In this document: positions 9,003 through 17,286 of the stretch, piece after piece
Position numbering within the stretch: the first letter of the stretch is position 1
Layout: every line of letters begins with the position of its first letter
Assembly (NCBI GenBank): GCA_016650125.1
Contig: JAENWT010000002.1
Location: 62,001 to 126,000, forward strand
Origin: Thermoleophilia bacterium
GTDB taxonomy: Bacteria; Actinomycetota; Thermoleophilia; Solirubrobacterales; 70-9
Direction of reading: 5' to 3'
Length of the DNA stretch: 64,000 nucleotides
The notes under the pieces: generated by a model
The model's input: only the letters and a program-made list of their open reading frames with translations
The model's database searches: none
Told to the model about the DNA's origin: nothing
Translations under genes and position numbers: made by a program

Positions 9003-9824
9003 ATGAGCCCAGCAACGGCAACCCCCGAAGGCAGCGCCGCCGGCGCGCCGCCTTCGGGAAGCTCTCTCCTCTCGCTGAAGGGGTTCACCAAGTCGTTCGG
9101 CGCCGTCCAGGCGCTGAAGGATGTGGATTTCTCGGTCGAGGCCGGCGAGGTGGTCGGCCTCGTCGGAGATAACGGGGCCGGCAAGTCGACCTTGATCAAG
9201 GCGATCTCCGGAGCCCAGCCGGCCGATTCCGGTACGGCTGAATTCGAGGGGCGGGGAGTGACTTTCACCAGCCCGACCGCCGCGACCAGACTCGGCATCG
9301 CCACCGTCTACCAGGACCTGGCTCTGGCCGAGAACCTGGACGTGGTTGAAAACCTTTACCTCGGCCAGGAACTCGTGACGAGCTTCCCGCCGCCGCGGCT
9401 CGACGAGATAGCGATGGAACAAAAGGCCAACGAACTGCTCGATTCACTCGGCGTCACGACGCTCAGAAGCGTGCGCACCGAGGTCGGCATGCTCTCGGGT
9501 GGCCAGCGGCAGGCCGTGGCGATCGCGCGCTCACTGCTCGGCGATCCCAAGGTGGTCCTGCTCGATGAGCCGACCGCGGCGCTCGGCGTAGTCCAGACCG
9601 AGCAGATCCTCAAGCTGATCACCCGGCTCAAGGACCGCGGTCTCGGCGTGGTCGTGATCAGCCACAACCTCAGCAACCTGTTCCAGGTGGTCGACCGGAT
9701 TTCAGTACTGAGACTCGGGCGAGTGGCCAGAAATTTCGGAGTCGGAGAGACGGACCATCAGGCGGTGGTGGCAGCGATCACCGGCGCCGACATAGAGCGC
9801 AAGACCGAGGAGACCCCGCTATGA
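9003..9824 (+). CDS. Sugar ABC transporter ATP-binding protein (single NBD)
   Basis: A 273-residue ABC ATPase: Walker A GDNGAGKSTLIK near residue 58, signature LSGGQRQAVAIARS near 165, Walker B VVLLDEPTAALG near 185, and H-loop VVISHNL. A GAGGAGAG ribosome site precedes the ATG. CUT2 importers commonly use a double-length ATPase of about 500 residues (RbsA, XylG). Here only one nucleotide-binding domain is present, as in the FrcA-like branch, so two copies should dimerise under the permease. It overlaps the permease gene by 4 nt (ATGA), indicating translational coupling. Confidence 0.93.
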   Translation: MSPATATPEGSAAGAPPSGSSLLSLKGFTKSFGAVQALKDVDFSVEAGEVVGLVGDNGAGKSTLIKAISGAQPADSGTAEFEGRGVTFTSPTAATRLGIATVYQDLALAENLDVVENLYLGQELVTSFPPPRLDEIAMEQKANELLDSLGVTTLRSVRTEVGMLSGGQRQAVAIARSLLGDPKVVLLDEPTAALGVVQTEQILKLITRLKDRGLGVVVISHNLSNLFQVVDRISVLRLGRVARNFGVGETDHQAVVAAITGADIERKTEETPL

Positions 9825-11041
9825 GCCCGACCGATTCCAGCGGTGTCGGCTCGTCCGTCGCCGAGCGCGACGCGGTCGACGAATCCAGGAGAGGTTCATT
9901 CGTTCAGCGCGTCAGCTCCGGCCAGCTCGGCTCGCTCCGGGTCCTGATCGGCCTCGTTGTCATCTGGGCGATCTTCCAGATCGCCAACGACCGCTTCCTG
10001 ACCTCGATCAACCTCGAGAACCTGATGCTGCAGATCACCGCCGTGGCGACGATTTCGATCGGCGTGGTGATGGTGCTGCTGCTCGGCGAGATCGACCTCT
10101 CGGTCGGCGCGGTCAGCGGCCTGGCCGCCGGCGTGATGGCCGTGCTGAATGTGAAGCACGGAGTCTCGCCCGAACTCGCGATCCTGGCCGGGCTCGGAGT
10201 CGGTGCCGCGATCGGACTCTTCAACGGCATCATGGTCACCAAGTTCAACGTGCCGTCCTTCGTCGTCACCCTGGCCGGATTACTCGGCTGGCAAGGCGTC
10301 TTACTTTATGTGCTCGGCGACACGGGCACGATCAACCTGCCCGCCAGCACGATCACCGAATTGACCAGCACCTTCTTCTCGAACGAGATCGGCTGGATCC
10401 TCGGCCTGGTGACCGTCGGGGCCTTCGTCCTGGCCGCCATCCTGAAACGCCGGAAGCGGGCCAAGGCCGGTCTCGATCCCGGGCCGATCCTCGGCGTCGC
10501 CATACGCCTCGGCCTGACCGCAGTCGCCGTGCTGGCCGCGGTCTGGGTCATGAACGACGATCGCGGAGTCCCGCTCGCGGTCGTGATCATGCTCGTGCTG
10601 ATGGCGATCTTCACCTTCATCACCGAGCGCATGCGCTTCGGCCGTCACATCTTCGCCGTCGGCGGCAGCGTCGAAGCGTCGAGGCGAGCCGGCATCCGGG
10701 TCGACGGTGTCAAGATCGCCGTCTTCACTCTCGCCTCGACCCTGGCCGCGGCCGGCGGAATCCTCGCGGCGTCGCGGCTGCTCGCGGTCAACCAGAGCTC
10801 CGGTGCGGGCGACCTGCTTCTGCTCGCGATCGCCGGGCCGGTGATTGCAGGGACCAGTCTGTTCGGTGGCCGCGGGTTCATCTTCTCGGCCCTGCTCGGT
10901 GCTCTCGTGATCGGATCGATCTCGAACGGCATGGACCTGCTCGCGCTCGAGTCGTCGGTCAAGTACATGATCACCGGTGCCGTCCTGCTCGCCGCGGTCA
11001 CGCTCGACTCGGTGACCCAGAAGCGGCGCACTCCGACTTGA
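9821..11041 (+). CDS. Sugar ABC transporter permease (CUT2)
   Basis: A 406-residue membrane protein with about ten hydrophobic segments, matching the XylH/RbsC permease family. Family signatures include LLGEIDLSVGAVSGLAAG near residue 85 and GTSLFGGRGFIFSALLGA near 345. The hydrophilic N-terminal extension of about 35 residues and the loop rich in arginine/lysine near 205 are longer than in RbsC and fit the XylH type. It forms the channel for the sugar captured by the upstream lipoprotein. The operon ends here: a strong hairpin follows 31 nt after the stop. Confidence 0.93.
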   Translation: MSPTDSSGVGSSVAERDAVDESRRGSFVQRVSSGQLGSLRVLIGLVVIWAIFQIANDRFLTSINLENLMLQITAVATISIGVVMVLLLGEIDLSVGAVSGLAAGVMAVLNVKHGVSPELAILAGLGVGAAIGLFNGIMVTKFNVPSFVVTLAGLLGWQGVLLYVLGDTGTINLPASTITELTSTFFSNEIGWILGLVTVGAFVLAAILKRRKRAKAGLDPGPILGVAIRLGLTAVAVLAAVWVMNDDRGVPLAVVIMLVLMAIFTFITERMRFGRHIFAVGGSVEASRRAGIRVDGVKIAVFTLASTLAAAGGILAASRLLAVNQSSGAGDLLLLAIAGPVIAGTSLFGGRGFIFSALLGALVIGSISNGMDLLALESSVKYMITGAVLLAAVTLDSVTQKRRTPT

Positions 11042-11072
11042 TCGAATGAGCACCGACCGAGCTGAAAGACGA

Positions 11073-11100
11073 AGCGGCCCCCGGTCTCCCGGGGGCCGCT
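11073..11100 (+). terminator. Strong GC hairpin terminator
   Basis: Twelve-bp perfect stem AGCGGCCCCCGG / CCGGGGGCCGCT around a TCTC loop, followed by CGTTTC. It lies between the convergent transporter operon and the secreted-protein gene ending at 11132, so it can serve both strands. Confidence 0.8.
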
Positions 11101-11131
11101 CGTTTCAACGGCCAGGGGTAAGACCGAAGCC

Positions 11132-12010
11132 CTAGCGCTCGCAATTCGTGAGCAAGTCGGCGCCCGCTCCACCACGGCAGAGGTCAAAGCCGAATCCGCC
11201 GCGGAGGCGGTCGTTGCCACGGTTGCCCTTGAGCACGTCGTTGCCGGCGTTGCCTTTCAGCAGGTCGGCTCCGCTCCGACCGACGAGGCGGTCGGCCCCG
11301 GGGCCACCGAGCACACGGTCACCATCGGCTCCCGAGAGCACGTAGTCGTTACCGCGGCCGGCACAAACCAGGTCGCGGCCGGAGAACGTCGCGATCCGGT
11401 CGGCTCCGCCGAACGCAGCGACCACATCACGGCCGGAGGTCCCGACGAGCTGGTCACGGCCGGAGGTCCCGACGACCGTCGCGGTGACTCCCGCGCAGGT
11501 GACGGGCTTGGACGGGACAGCGACCGTGGTCTTGGCCGAAGCCTTGTCGTTCGCCTTGACCGGGTCCTTCTGGTCGCCCGCGATGGTCGCGGTGTTGGTG
11601 ACGGTGCCGGAGTCGCGCACGACGGCGACGACGGTCACGGTGACGCTGGTGTCTTCGGTGACCGAACCCGCCGCGATGTTCCCGATGGTGCAGGTCACTT
11701 TGTTGCCGGCCTGCTTACAGGTGCCGGACGTCGATTTCGCCGAGACGAGGTCGACCTGCTTCGGCAACTGGTCGGAAATGCTCACGCCGGTCGCGCCTGT
11801 GGTCCCCAGATTGCTGGCGACGATCGTGTAGGTGAGCCGGGATCCGACCTTGGCCGTACTTGCGTTGACCGCCTTGGTGACCTTGAGATCGAGCGACTCG
11901 GGCGGAGCTGCGATCGAACTGGTCGTGAAGCCGAGCGTGAAGCCGGTCACGGCGATCGGAAATATTGCGAGGAGCAGGATTCGCCGGCTCCTGGAAAGTA
12001 GTTTCTTCAT
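11132..12010 (-). CDS. Secreted DUF11 and RTX-like repeat protein
   Basis: A 292-residue exported protein. A signal peptide (MKKLLSRSRR then a hydrophobic core ending in SIAA) leads to a DUF11 beta-sandwich of about 115 residues (LTYTIVASNLG, TNTATIAGD), then glycine/aspartate nonapeptide repeats of the calcium-binding hemolysin type (GNDVLKGNRGNDRLRGG). Start at 12010 is set by GAGGGG upstream and the lysine-rich signal start. The final NCER has a cysteine that may pair with the one in DLCRGG. Probably a cell-surface or extracellular calcium-stabilised protein; no enzyme domain is seen. Confidence 0.82.
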   Translation of the reverse strand: MKKLLSRSRRILLLAIFPIAVTGFTLGFTTSSIAAPPESLDLKVTKAVNASTAKVGSRLTYTIVASNLGTTGATGVSISDQLPKQVDLVSAKSTSGTCKQAGNKVTCTIGNIAAGSVTEDTSVTVTVVAVVRDSGTVTNTATIAGDQKDPVKANDKASAKTTVAVPSKPVTCAGVTATVVGTSGRDQLVGTSGRDVVAAFGGADRIATFSGRDLVCAGRGNDYVLSGADGDRVLGGPGADRLVGRSGADLLKGNAGNDVLKGNRGNDRLRGGFGFDLCRGGAGADLLTNCER

Positions 12011-12160
12011 GATTGTCCCCTCTTGTGTTCTCCCGCATCCGGTGGACACGGTGAGTGAGTACATGTAAAACGGTCCGGGACGGAAAAAGTAAGGGCCTGC
12101 TTGATACGGACCTGCACGAAGTACGGCCGCTGAGCCGATCAGGCAAGTCCTGATTCGTAC

Positions 12161-13987
12161 TCAGCCGGCGGGCGAGTGGTCGAGTCCGACGATCTTCATC
12201 AGCTCCTCGTACGGCCCGGCGATGTAAGCGCGGTCTCCGGCTGCGAACTGTGTGTCGCGGCGCGGCGGGTACTCGAGCCCGCTGTCGTCATCGGTGGCGC
12301 TGCGGTTGATCGCGATCACCCGGGCGTTGGCGCCCAGCTCGATCATTTTCACGCCGACCAGTCCGCCACCCTCGCGGACCGTGAGCTTGGCGACCTGGAA
12401 TGGTTCGTTGCCGACATAGAAGGTGGCCAGCACTCCCATGCCGATCGCGCCGCCGACGAACCAGGGGGCGGCGATCGCCGCGGTCGACCAGACATGACGG
12501 AATTCGAAGTTGTCTTCGAGCCGGTAGCCGAGGGTGCCGTCGAAGACGCGAAGGATGACCGGGATCTGCTGCCATCTCGAGCCCAGGCCCTGTCGCACCG
12601 CAAGTCCGGACTCGATGTTGGTCATGTCGTCAGAGGTCATGACCGCGACCGCCGATGCCGTATCGAGGTTGGCGGCTTCGAGGGTCCGCTTCAGAGTTGC
12701 ATCGCCAAGAATCACCCGAACCCCCATCAGACGGACCTGGCTCGCATAGCGATTGTCTTCATCCCGCTCGATGACGACCACCTCGACGCCGCGGTCCCGC
12801 AGGCCCTCCAGCACCCGCATGCCGACCGAGCCGAGACCGATCAGGATCACGTGGCCTTCGGTCCCGCGCACCTTCGCCCGCCCGAGCGACGCTTCGATCC
12901 GTCGGCTGACCAGCGCGTTGGTGATGAAAGCGAAGAGCAGGCTGACGAACGCGGTGCCGGCCACGATCAGCCAGATCGCGAATATCTGGAGCGGGGGATC
13001 TGCAGTGGCGAAAGAAAAATCGCCAAATCCCACCGTGGCCGACGTCTCGACCGTGAAGTAGACGGACTCGATCCAGCTCATATGGCCGCCGGCCCCGTCG
13101 ACGTCATAGAACGCACGAAGGACCAGGGTCGAGAAGATCACGATCAGCAGGCCGGCCACGAGGGTGGCCCGGATCGGCCCGTCCATGTAGTCCCCGGCTT
13201 CGCGCAGGGCGAGGATCGCTCGGTGCCAGAGGCTGCGGCGCGGCGGCCCGTAGTCCCGGTCCCGGTCGTCGGGCTTGAGCCCGGCGCCGATCAGGTCGGC
13301 GGGAGTGCCGAGCACGGTGACGAGGTCGCCCTTGCTCACGGCCTGGTCTCGACTGGGGCAGGGGATCAGGGTCTCTTCGGGGCCGGTGAGCACGCCGATC
13401 GGGGCGAGGTCGCCGTAGATCTCCCGCAGAGTGCCGTCCCGCGGGGCGCGCACGTCGGAGGCGACGAACTTCTGGCCGCCGAGTTCGAGGTCATGGGCGG
13501 TGCGCCCCAGACAGACGTCGACGACCGAAGGCGCGAAGAGCCCGGCGACGTCGAGCACGCTGCCGGCCCCGGTGATGCCTTCGATCGCATTGCCGACCGC
13601 GGGATTGTCGAGGTGGACGACGATGCGCACGTCGGGCCTGAGCGTCCGGACCTGAAGGGCGGTGGCCAGGGTGATCAGGTCGGAACTCTCGGCGCAGACG
13701 ATCGCGGCCGCCCCGGCCAGGCCGGCCGAGTCGAATGGATCGTCGAGCGTCGTGCTGCGGGCGATGTAGGGGATCTGCCAGGACCGGATCACGGAGACCA
13801 GGCGCGGCTCCGGTTCTTCGTCGATCACCACGACCGAGATCCCGGCGAGGTGGAGCTGTTCGACCGTTCGCAACGCGACGTCGTGGAGGCCGCAGACGAT
13901 CACGTGCCCTTCCCAGTCGCTCACGTCCGGATCGGTGGCCGGGGGCGGGGTCGAGGATGAGCCGGGCCGGTCCATGGGGCAGACCAT
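12161..13987 (-). CDS. Potassium channel with two RCK modules
   Basis: A 608-residue ion channel. An N-terminal TrkA-N Rossmann domain (HVIVCGLHDVALRTVEQL, residues ~27-150) and a TrkA-C-like segment precede the pore. A membrane helix near 275, the selectivity filter SATVGFGDF near 322 and a second helix near 345 form a 2TM pore. A second TrkA-N (HVILIGLGSVGMRVLEGL, ~385) and TrkA-C (~530-600) follow. The glycine motif in the first Rossmann domain is weaker than in the second, so nucleotide binding may be retained only in the latter. It probably gates K+ flux in response to a cytoplasmic nucleotide. The start could also be the ATG at 13975. Confidence 0.85.
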   Translation of the reverse strand: MVCPMDRPGSSSTPPPATDPDVSDWEGHVIVCGLHDVALRTVEQLHLAGISVVVIDEEPEPRLVSVIRSWQIPYIARSTTLDDPFDSAGLAGAAAIVCAESSDLITLATALQVRTLRPDVRIVVHLDNPAVGNAIEGITGAGSVLDVAGLFAPSVVDVCLGRTAHDLELGGQKFVASDVRAPRDGTLREIYGDLAPIGVLTGPEETLIPCPSRDQAVSKGDLVTVLGTPADLIGAGLKPDDRDRDYGPPRRSLWHRAILALREAGDYMDGPIRATLVAGLLIVIFSTLVLRAFYDVDGAGGHMSWIESVYFTVETSATVGFGDFSFATADPPLQIFAIWLIVAGTAFVSLLFAFITNALVSRRIEASLGRAKVRGTEGHVILIGLGSVGMRVLEGLRDRGVEVVVIERDEDNRYASQVRLMGVRVILGDATLKRTLEAANLDTASAVAVMTSDDMTNIESGLAVRQGLGSRWQQIPVILRVFDGTLGYRLEDNFEFRHVWSTAAIAAPWFVGGAIGMGVLATFYVGNEPFQVAKLTVREGGGLVGVKMIELGANARVIAINRSATDDDSGLEYPPRRDTQFAAGDRAYIAGPYEELMKIVGLDHSPAG

Positions 13988-14146
13988 CTCACAATTCGGC
14001 AGAAACGCTTTTAGACGGCGGTCCAGTCCCGGTTTGACTGGCGAAATCCGTAGTTATGTCAATTACCAAACGGCGTTCAGCAGATCGGTTAGTATCGCGC
14101 CACATGTGACGGGGGGATCCGTCGGGGAATTTTTTGCACGAATAGG

Positions 14147-14647
14147 GTGTGTGGGGTGGAGTACGGGTTGCATTTTTCGAAACGCGTGAGTTCTTCAATT
14201 CGCATTTTGATTGCAGTCGTTCCGATTCTGGCCGGATTCGCCGCCATGCCCGCGATCTCTGGAGCGGCTTTTGCTCCCGCGGTCAACTACGGCACCGGCC
14301 TCGGCCCCTCATCGGTCGCGACGGGCAACCTGAATGGCGACGCTTTTCCGGACGTGGTCACCGCGAACCAGGTCGGCAACTCCGTCACCGTGCGGCTCGG
14401 CACCGGTGGAGGAGTGCTGGGCCCGGCGGCCAGCTTCGGGGCCGCGCTGGCACCGACATCGGTCGCGATCGCCGACCTGAACGGCGACACCTTCCAGGAC
14501 CTTGCGGTAACCGGTTTCGACGGCGACCACGTCTCCATCCTGCTCGGTACCGGTACCGGGGCCTTCGGGCCTCTGACCACATTCGCGACCGGTAACGGTC
14601 CGGATTCGGTGGCGATCGGCAAGCTGAACGGGGACGCGCGAAGTTAA
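14147..14647 (+). CDS. Truncated FG-GAP/VCBS repeat secreted protein
   Basis: A 166-residue protein with a signal peptide (ILIAVVPILAGFAAMPAISGA) and about two and a half FG-GAP-type repeats, each with a calcium-loop-like unit (TGNLNGDAFPDVV, IADLNGDTFQDLA, IGKLNGDA). It stops in the middle of the third calcium loop, just after GDARS. Such beta-propellers normally need seven blades, so this is probably a 3'-deleted gene or a fragment. The start is uncertain: GTG 14147 or GTG 14186, the latter directly before the signal peptide. The upstream 150 bp are A/T-richer and could hold a promoter. Confidence 0.6.
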   Translation: MCGVEYGLHFSKRVSSSIRILIAVVPILAGFAAMPAISGAAFAPAVNYGTGLGPSSVATGNLNGDAFPDVVTANQVGNSVTVRLGTGGGVLGPAASFGAALAPTSVAIADLNGDTFQDLAVTGFDGDHVSILLGTGTGAFGPLTTFATGNGPDSVAIGKLNGDARS

Positions 14648-14680
14648 ATACGTCATGATGCAGATATGGGGAGGGAAAGC

Positions 14681-15364
14681 ATGAAATACATAATCGGGTC
14701 AATCGCGATCGCCGCGCTGTTCTTCGGTGGCACCGCCACCGCTCAGGCTGCCGACGACATCGTCGCCGACGCCGCCTGCTGCACATTCATCGACGGGCCG
14801 TTCACCCAAGTGGCGGGCGAAATCCCGAAGTTCGTCAACCCGCAAGGCGCGGACGCTCCCCACAACGTGACTTCGACGGTGAACGGACCCGACGGCAACG
14901 TCCTGTTCGGGTCGGCCACGGTGCCAGCCGGTCAGAGCTCTCCCGTCGAAGGGGCCCAGTATCTGTCTGACGGCACTTATCCCTTCTTCTGCACCATTCA
15001 CGGCCTGTCGATGTCGGGTGACCTCGTCGTGGCCGGCGGTACCCCGCTGGAGCGTCCGAAGCCGGAGATCCGGCTTTCGTTCCCGGCCCAGAAGCTGAAG
15101 AGCGTGCGAAATTCCAGCAAGGTCAAGATCAAAATCAAGGGTGTGACCGACTCGTCCGGCATCAAACTGACGGTCAGCAAGGGCAAGAAGAAGCTCGGCT
15201 CAGCGTCCGGAATCTCGGTTTCCGCGGGTAAGACCAGGACGGTCGCGGTGAAGCTGACCAACAAGGGACAGAAGACCGTAAAGATTGGCAAGAAAATCCT
15301 CTTCCTGGTCAAGGGAACGGTCGCCGGCGGCAAGTCGGCGACGGCCAGGCGCACCCTGCGCTGA
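14681..15364 (+). CDS. Secreted cupredoxin-domain protein
   Basis: A 227-residue exported blue-copper-type protein. A signal peptide of about 23 residues is followed by a cupredoxin domain with the ligand set His61 (APHNVTS), Cys104 and His107 (FFCTIHG) and Met111. The C-terminal 80 residues are lysine-rich beta repeats (VKIKIKGVTDSSGIKL) like those on other secreted proteins here. The start at 14681 has GGGAGGGAAAGC directly upstream. It lies 88 nt before two larger proteins that also end in a cupredoxin domain and may exchange electrons with them. A Cys-Cys pair near residue 33 may form part of a disulfide. Confidence 0.85.
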   Translation: MKYIIGSIAIAALFFGGTATAQAADDIVADAACCTFIDGPFTQVAGEIPKFVNPQGADAPHNVTSTVNGPDGNVLFGSATVPAGQSSPVEGAQYLSDGTYPFFCTIHGLSMSGDLVVAGGTPLERPKPEIRLSFPAQKLKSVRNSSKVKIKIKGVTDSSGIKLTVSKGKKKLGSASGISVSAGKTRTVAVKLTNKGQKTVKIGKKILFLVKGTVAGGKSATARRTLR

Positions 15365-15452
15365 CCGATCCTTTCGTAGATCCGGGTGATGCGGTACCTT
15401 TTGTTAGTTGGCTTGGGGTAGAACCAGGCCCGTTTTAGCTCTGGGAGAGTGC

Positions 15453-17270
15453 ATGTTTCATTGGGTGGAGGACAATTTTCGGTCCGGTTTCGTAGTCCGG
15501 GCAAGCCGCACCGCAGCGCTGGCTGCGGTCCTGATCGCCTGCGTCACTCTCGGCCTCGTCGCAACCGCGAAGGCCGCGCCGAGCCCGACCACCTACCTGG
15601 CGGGTGGGGTCGAGGAGACCACTTACTCGGTCGGTCCCCTCAACGTCACCTCCGGCCAGAATCGCATCGCCTACAGGCCGGTCGCCGGCGCCGAGCGTCC
15701 CGCTGTCGACGGCTGGATCACCGGAATCAAGCCCAACCTGGTGGACGAGGACGGCAACATCCCCAGCTCGGCCAAAGTCATGTTCCACCACGGGGTCTGG
15801 CTCAACCTTGCCCATGACGATCCGACTTCCAGCACGCCCGAGCGATTCTTCGGCACCGGAGAAGAGAAGACGAACATGCTTCTCCCCGACGGCTACGGCT
15901 ACCGCTACAAGAAGTCGGAGGGCTGGATCCTAAATCACATGATCCACAACCTCACGCCCGAGCCGATGACGGTGTACATCACTTACACGATCAGGTTCAT
16001 ACCGGACACGGCACCCGAGGCCGCATCGATCAAGCCGGCCCGTCCGATCTGGATGGATGTGCAGAACGGCAGCAACTACCCGGTCTTCGACGTCCATCGC
16101 GGAGACGGTGGCAGCGACCAGGAGTTCACTTACCCGGAGGAGGCCGAGAACCCCTACCCGAAGGGCGTCCAGAAGAACGAATGGACGGTCGACAGCGACG
16201 GCGTGCTGCTCGGCACCACCGGTCACGTCCACACCGGTGGACTCTCGACCGACCTCTACCTCAAGCGCGAGGGCGCGACCTACGCGGGACCGAAGTGCAA
16301 GGCGCCGTCGAAGGGCCCGGTCCGGAAGCTGAAACGCTTCGCGAAGCAGCTGAAGGTCATCAGGAAGAAGCAGAAGCGGGCGATCAAGTCTGAAGCCGAA
16401 GCCGGCAAGCTCAAGCGGCTGAGCAAGCAGAAGAAGGCGAAGCGCAAGGCATGGAAGAAGATCAAGGCGAAGGTCAAGAGGGGCAAGACGAAGTACAACG
16501 CCTGCCGTGCGACCCAGCCTTCGGTCGAAGGCAATCGCGTCCACCTCTTTGAGTCGACGGCCCACTACTTCGAGCCGGCCGGACCTGTTTCCTGGGACGT
16601 GGCCATGCTCAGCACTCACGATGACTGGCGCGTCCAGGTCAGGAAGGGCGACACGCTGGACCTCCAGACCACTTATGAAACCAAGATGGCCTCCTGGTAC
16701 GAGTCGATGGGCATCGGTGTCATCTGGATGTCGGACGAAACCAACGGCCGCGACCCCTACAAGACCAAGGTCGACGAAAAGGGAATCATCAATCACGGGC
16801 ACTACGCCGAGAACAACGACCACGGCGGCACCACGCCGACGATCGGTCCGGATCCGGCGACGCTTCCGGACGGCCTCGCCTCCGGAGGTCCTTTCGACAT
16901 CGGCGGCTACAGCTATGAAGCCGGCAACTTCCGGCTCCCCGGCGAGGCCGGACGGCCCCCGGTCGTCAAGCAGGGCCAGTCGTTCACCTTCCAGCTGACC
17001 GCCGGGGACGCGAACCAGGAAATCTGGCATTCGCTGACCTCCTGCAAGTCGCCCTGTAACAAGTCGACCGGCATCGCCTACCCGATCGCCGATGGCGAGT
17101 TCCAGTTCGACTCCGGCCAGCTGGGCAACCTGAACGGCAACGCCGCCCCGCCGACCGTGGGCCGGACGACCTGGTCAACCCCGGCGAACCTGCCGGTCGG
17201 CACGCATACATTCTTCTGCCGCATCCATCCGTTGATGCGCGGTGCCTTCCGGGTAAAGCCGAAGTCCTGA
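15453..17270 (+). CDS. DBH/PHM-like dicopper monooxygenase fused to cupredoxin, copy 1
   Basis: A 605-residue secreted protein. After a signal peptide (~residues 20-42) three segments match the copper sites of dopamine beta-hydroxylase and peptidylglycine monooxygenase. These are KVMFHHGVW (His112, His113) plus MIHNLTP (His165) for CuH, GHVHTGG (His258, His260) for CuM, and a GDTL...TTYET...SWYESMG segment (Met419) matching the GDVL...CTYNT...EMC segment that carries the CuM methionine. A basic lysine-rich insert of about 85 residues, bracketed by two cysteines, sits between the HxH and Met parts. The last 95 residues are a cupredoxin with His526, Cys589, His592 and Met595. Start 15453 follows GGGAGA. 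Substrate unknown; the assignment is by motif and order, not a search. Confidence 0.7.
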   Translation: MFHWVEDNFRSGFVVRASRTAALAAVLIACVTLGLVATAKAAPSPTTYLAGGVEETTYSVGPLNVTSGQNRIAYRPVAGAERPAVDGWITGIKPNLVDEDGNIPSSAKVMFHHGVWLNLAHDDPTSSTPERFFGTGEEKTNMLLPDGYGYRYKKSEGWILNHMIHNLTPEPMTVYITYTIRFIPDTAPEAASIKPARPIWMDVQNGSNYPVFDVHRGDGGSDQEFTYPEEAENPYPKGVQKNEWTVDSDGVLLGTTGHVHTGGLSTDLYLKREGATYAGPKCKAPSKGPVRKLKRFAKQLKVIRKKQKRAIKSEAEAGKLKRLSKQKKAKRKAWKKIKAKVKRGKTKYNACRATQPSVEGNRVHLFESTAHYFEPAGPVSWDVAMLSTHDDWRVQVRKGDTLDLQTTYETKMASWYESMGIGVIWMSDETNGRDPYKTKVDEKGIINHGHYAENNDHGGTTPTIGPDPATLPDGLASGGPFDIGGYSYEAGNFRLPGEAGRPPVVKQGQSFTFQLTAGDANQEIWHSLTSCKSPCNKSTGIAYPIADGEFQFDSGQLGNLNGNAAPPTVGRTTWSTPANLPVGTHTFFCRIHPLMRGAFRVKPKS

Positions 17271-17286
17271 TTCAGGAAGGGTTCAA

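Noticed and set aside
11132-12064. Longer start for the DUF11 protein at 12064
   Set aside because: The extra 18 residues precede a perfect ribosome site and the lysine-rich start of the signal peptide, so they are not translated.
12176-13960. 594-codon plus-strand open frame opposite the potassium channel
   Set aside because: It is the antisense of a clearly coding gene; composition is rich in arginine, aspartate and histidine without domains. Such shadows are common at this GC content.
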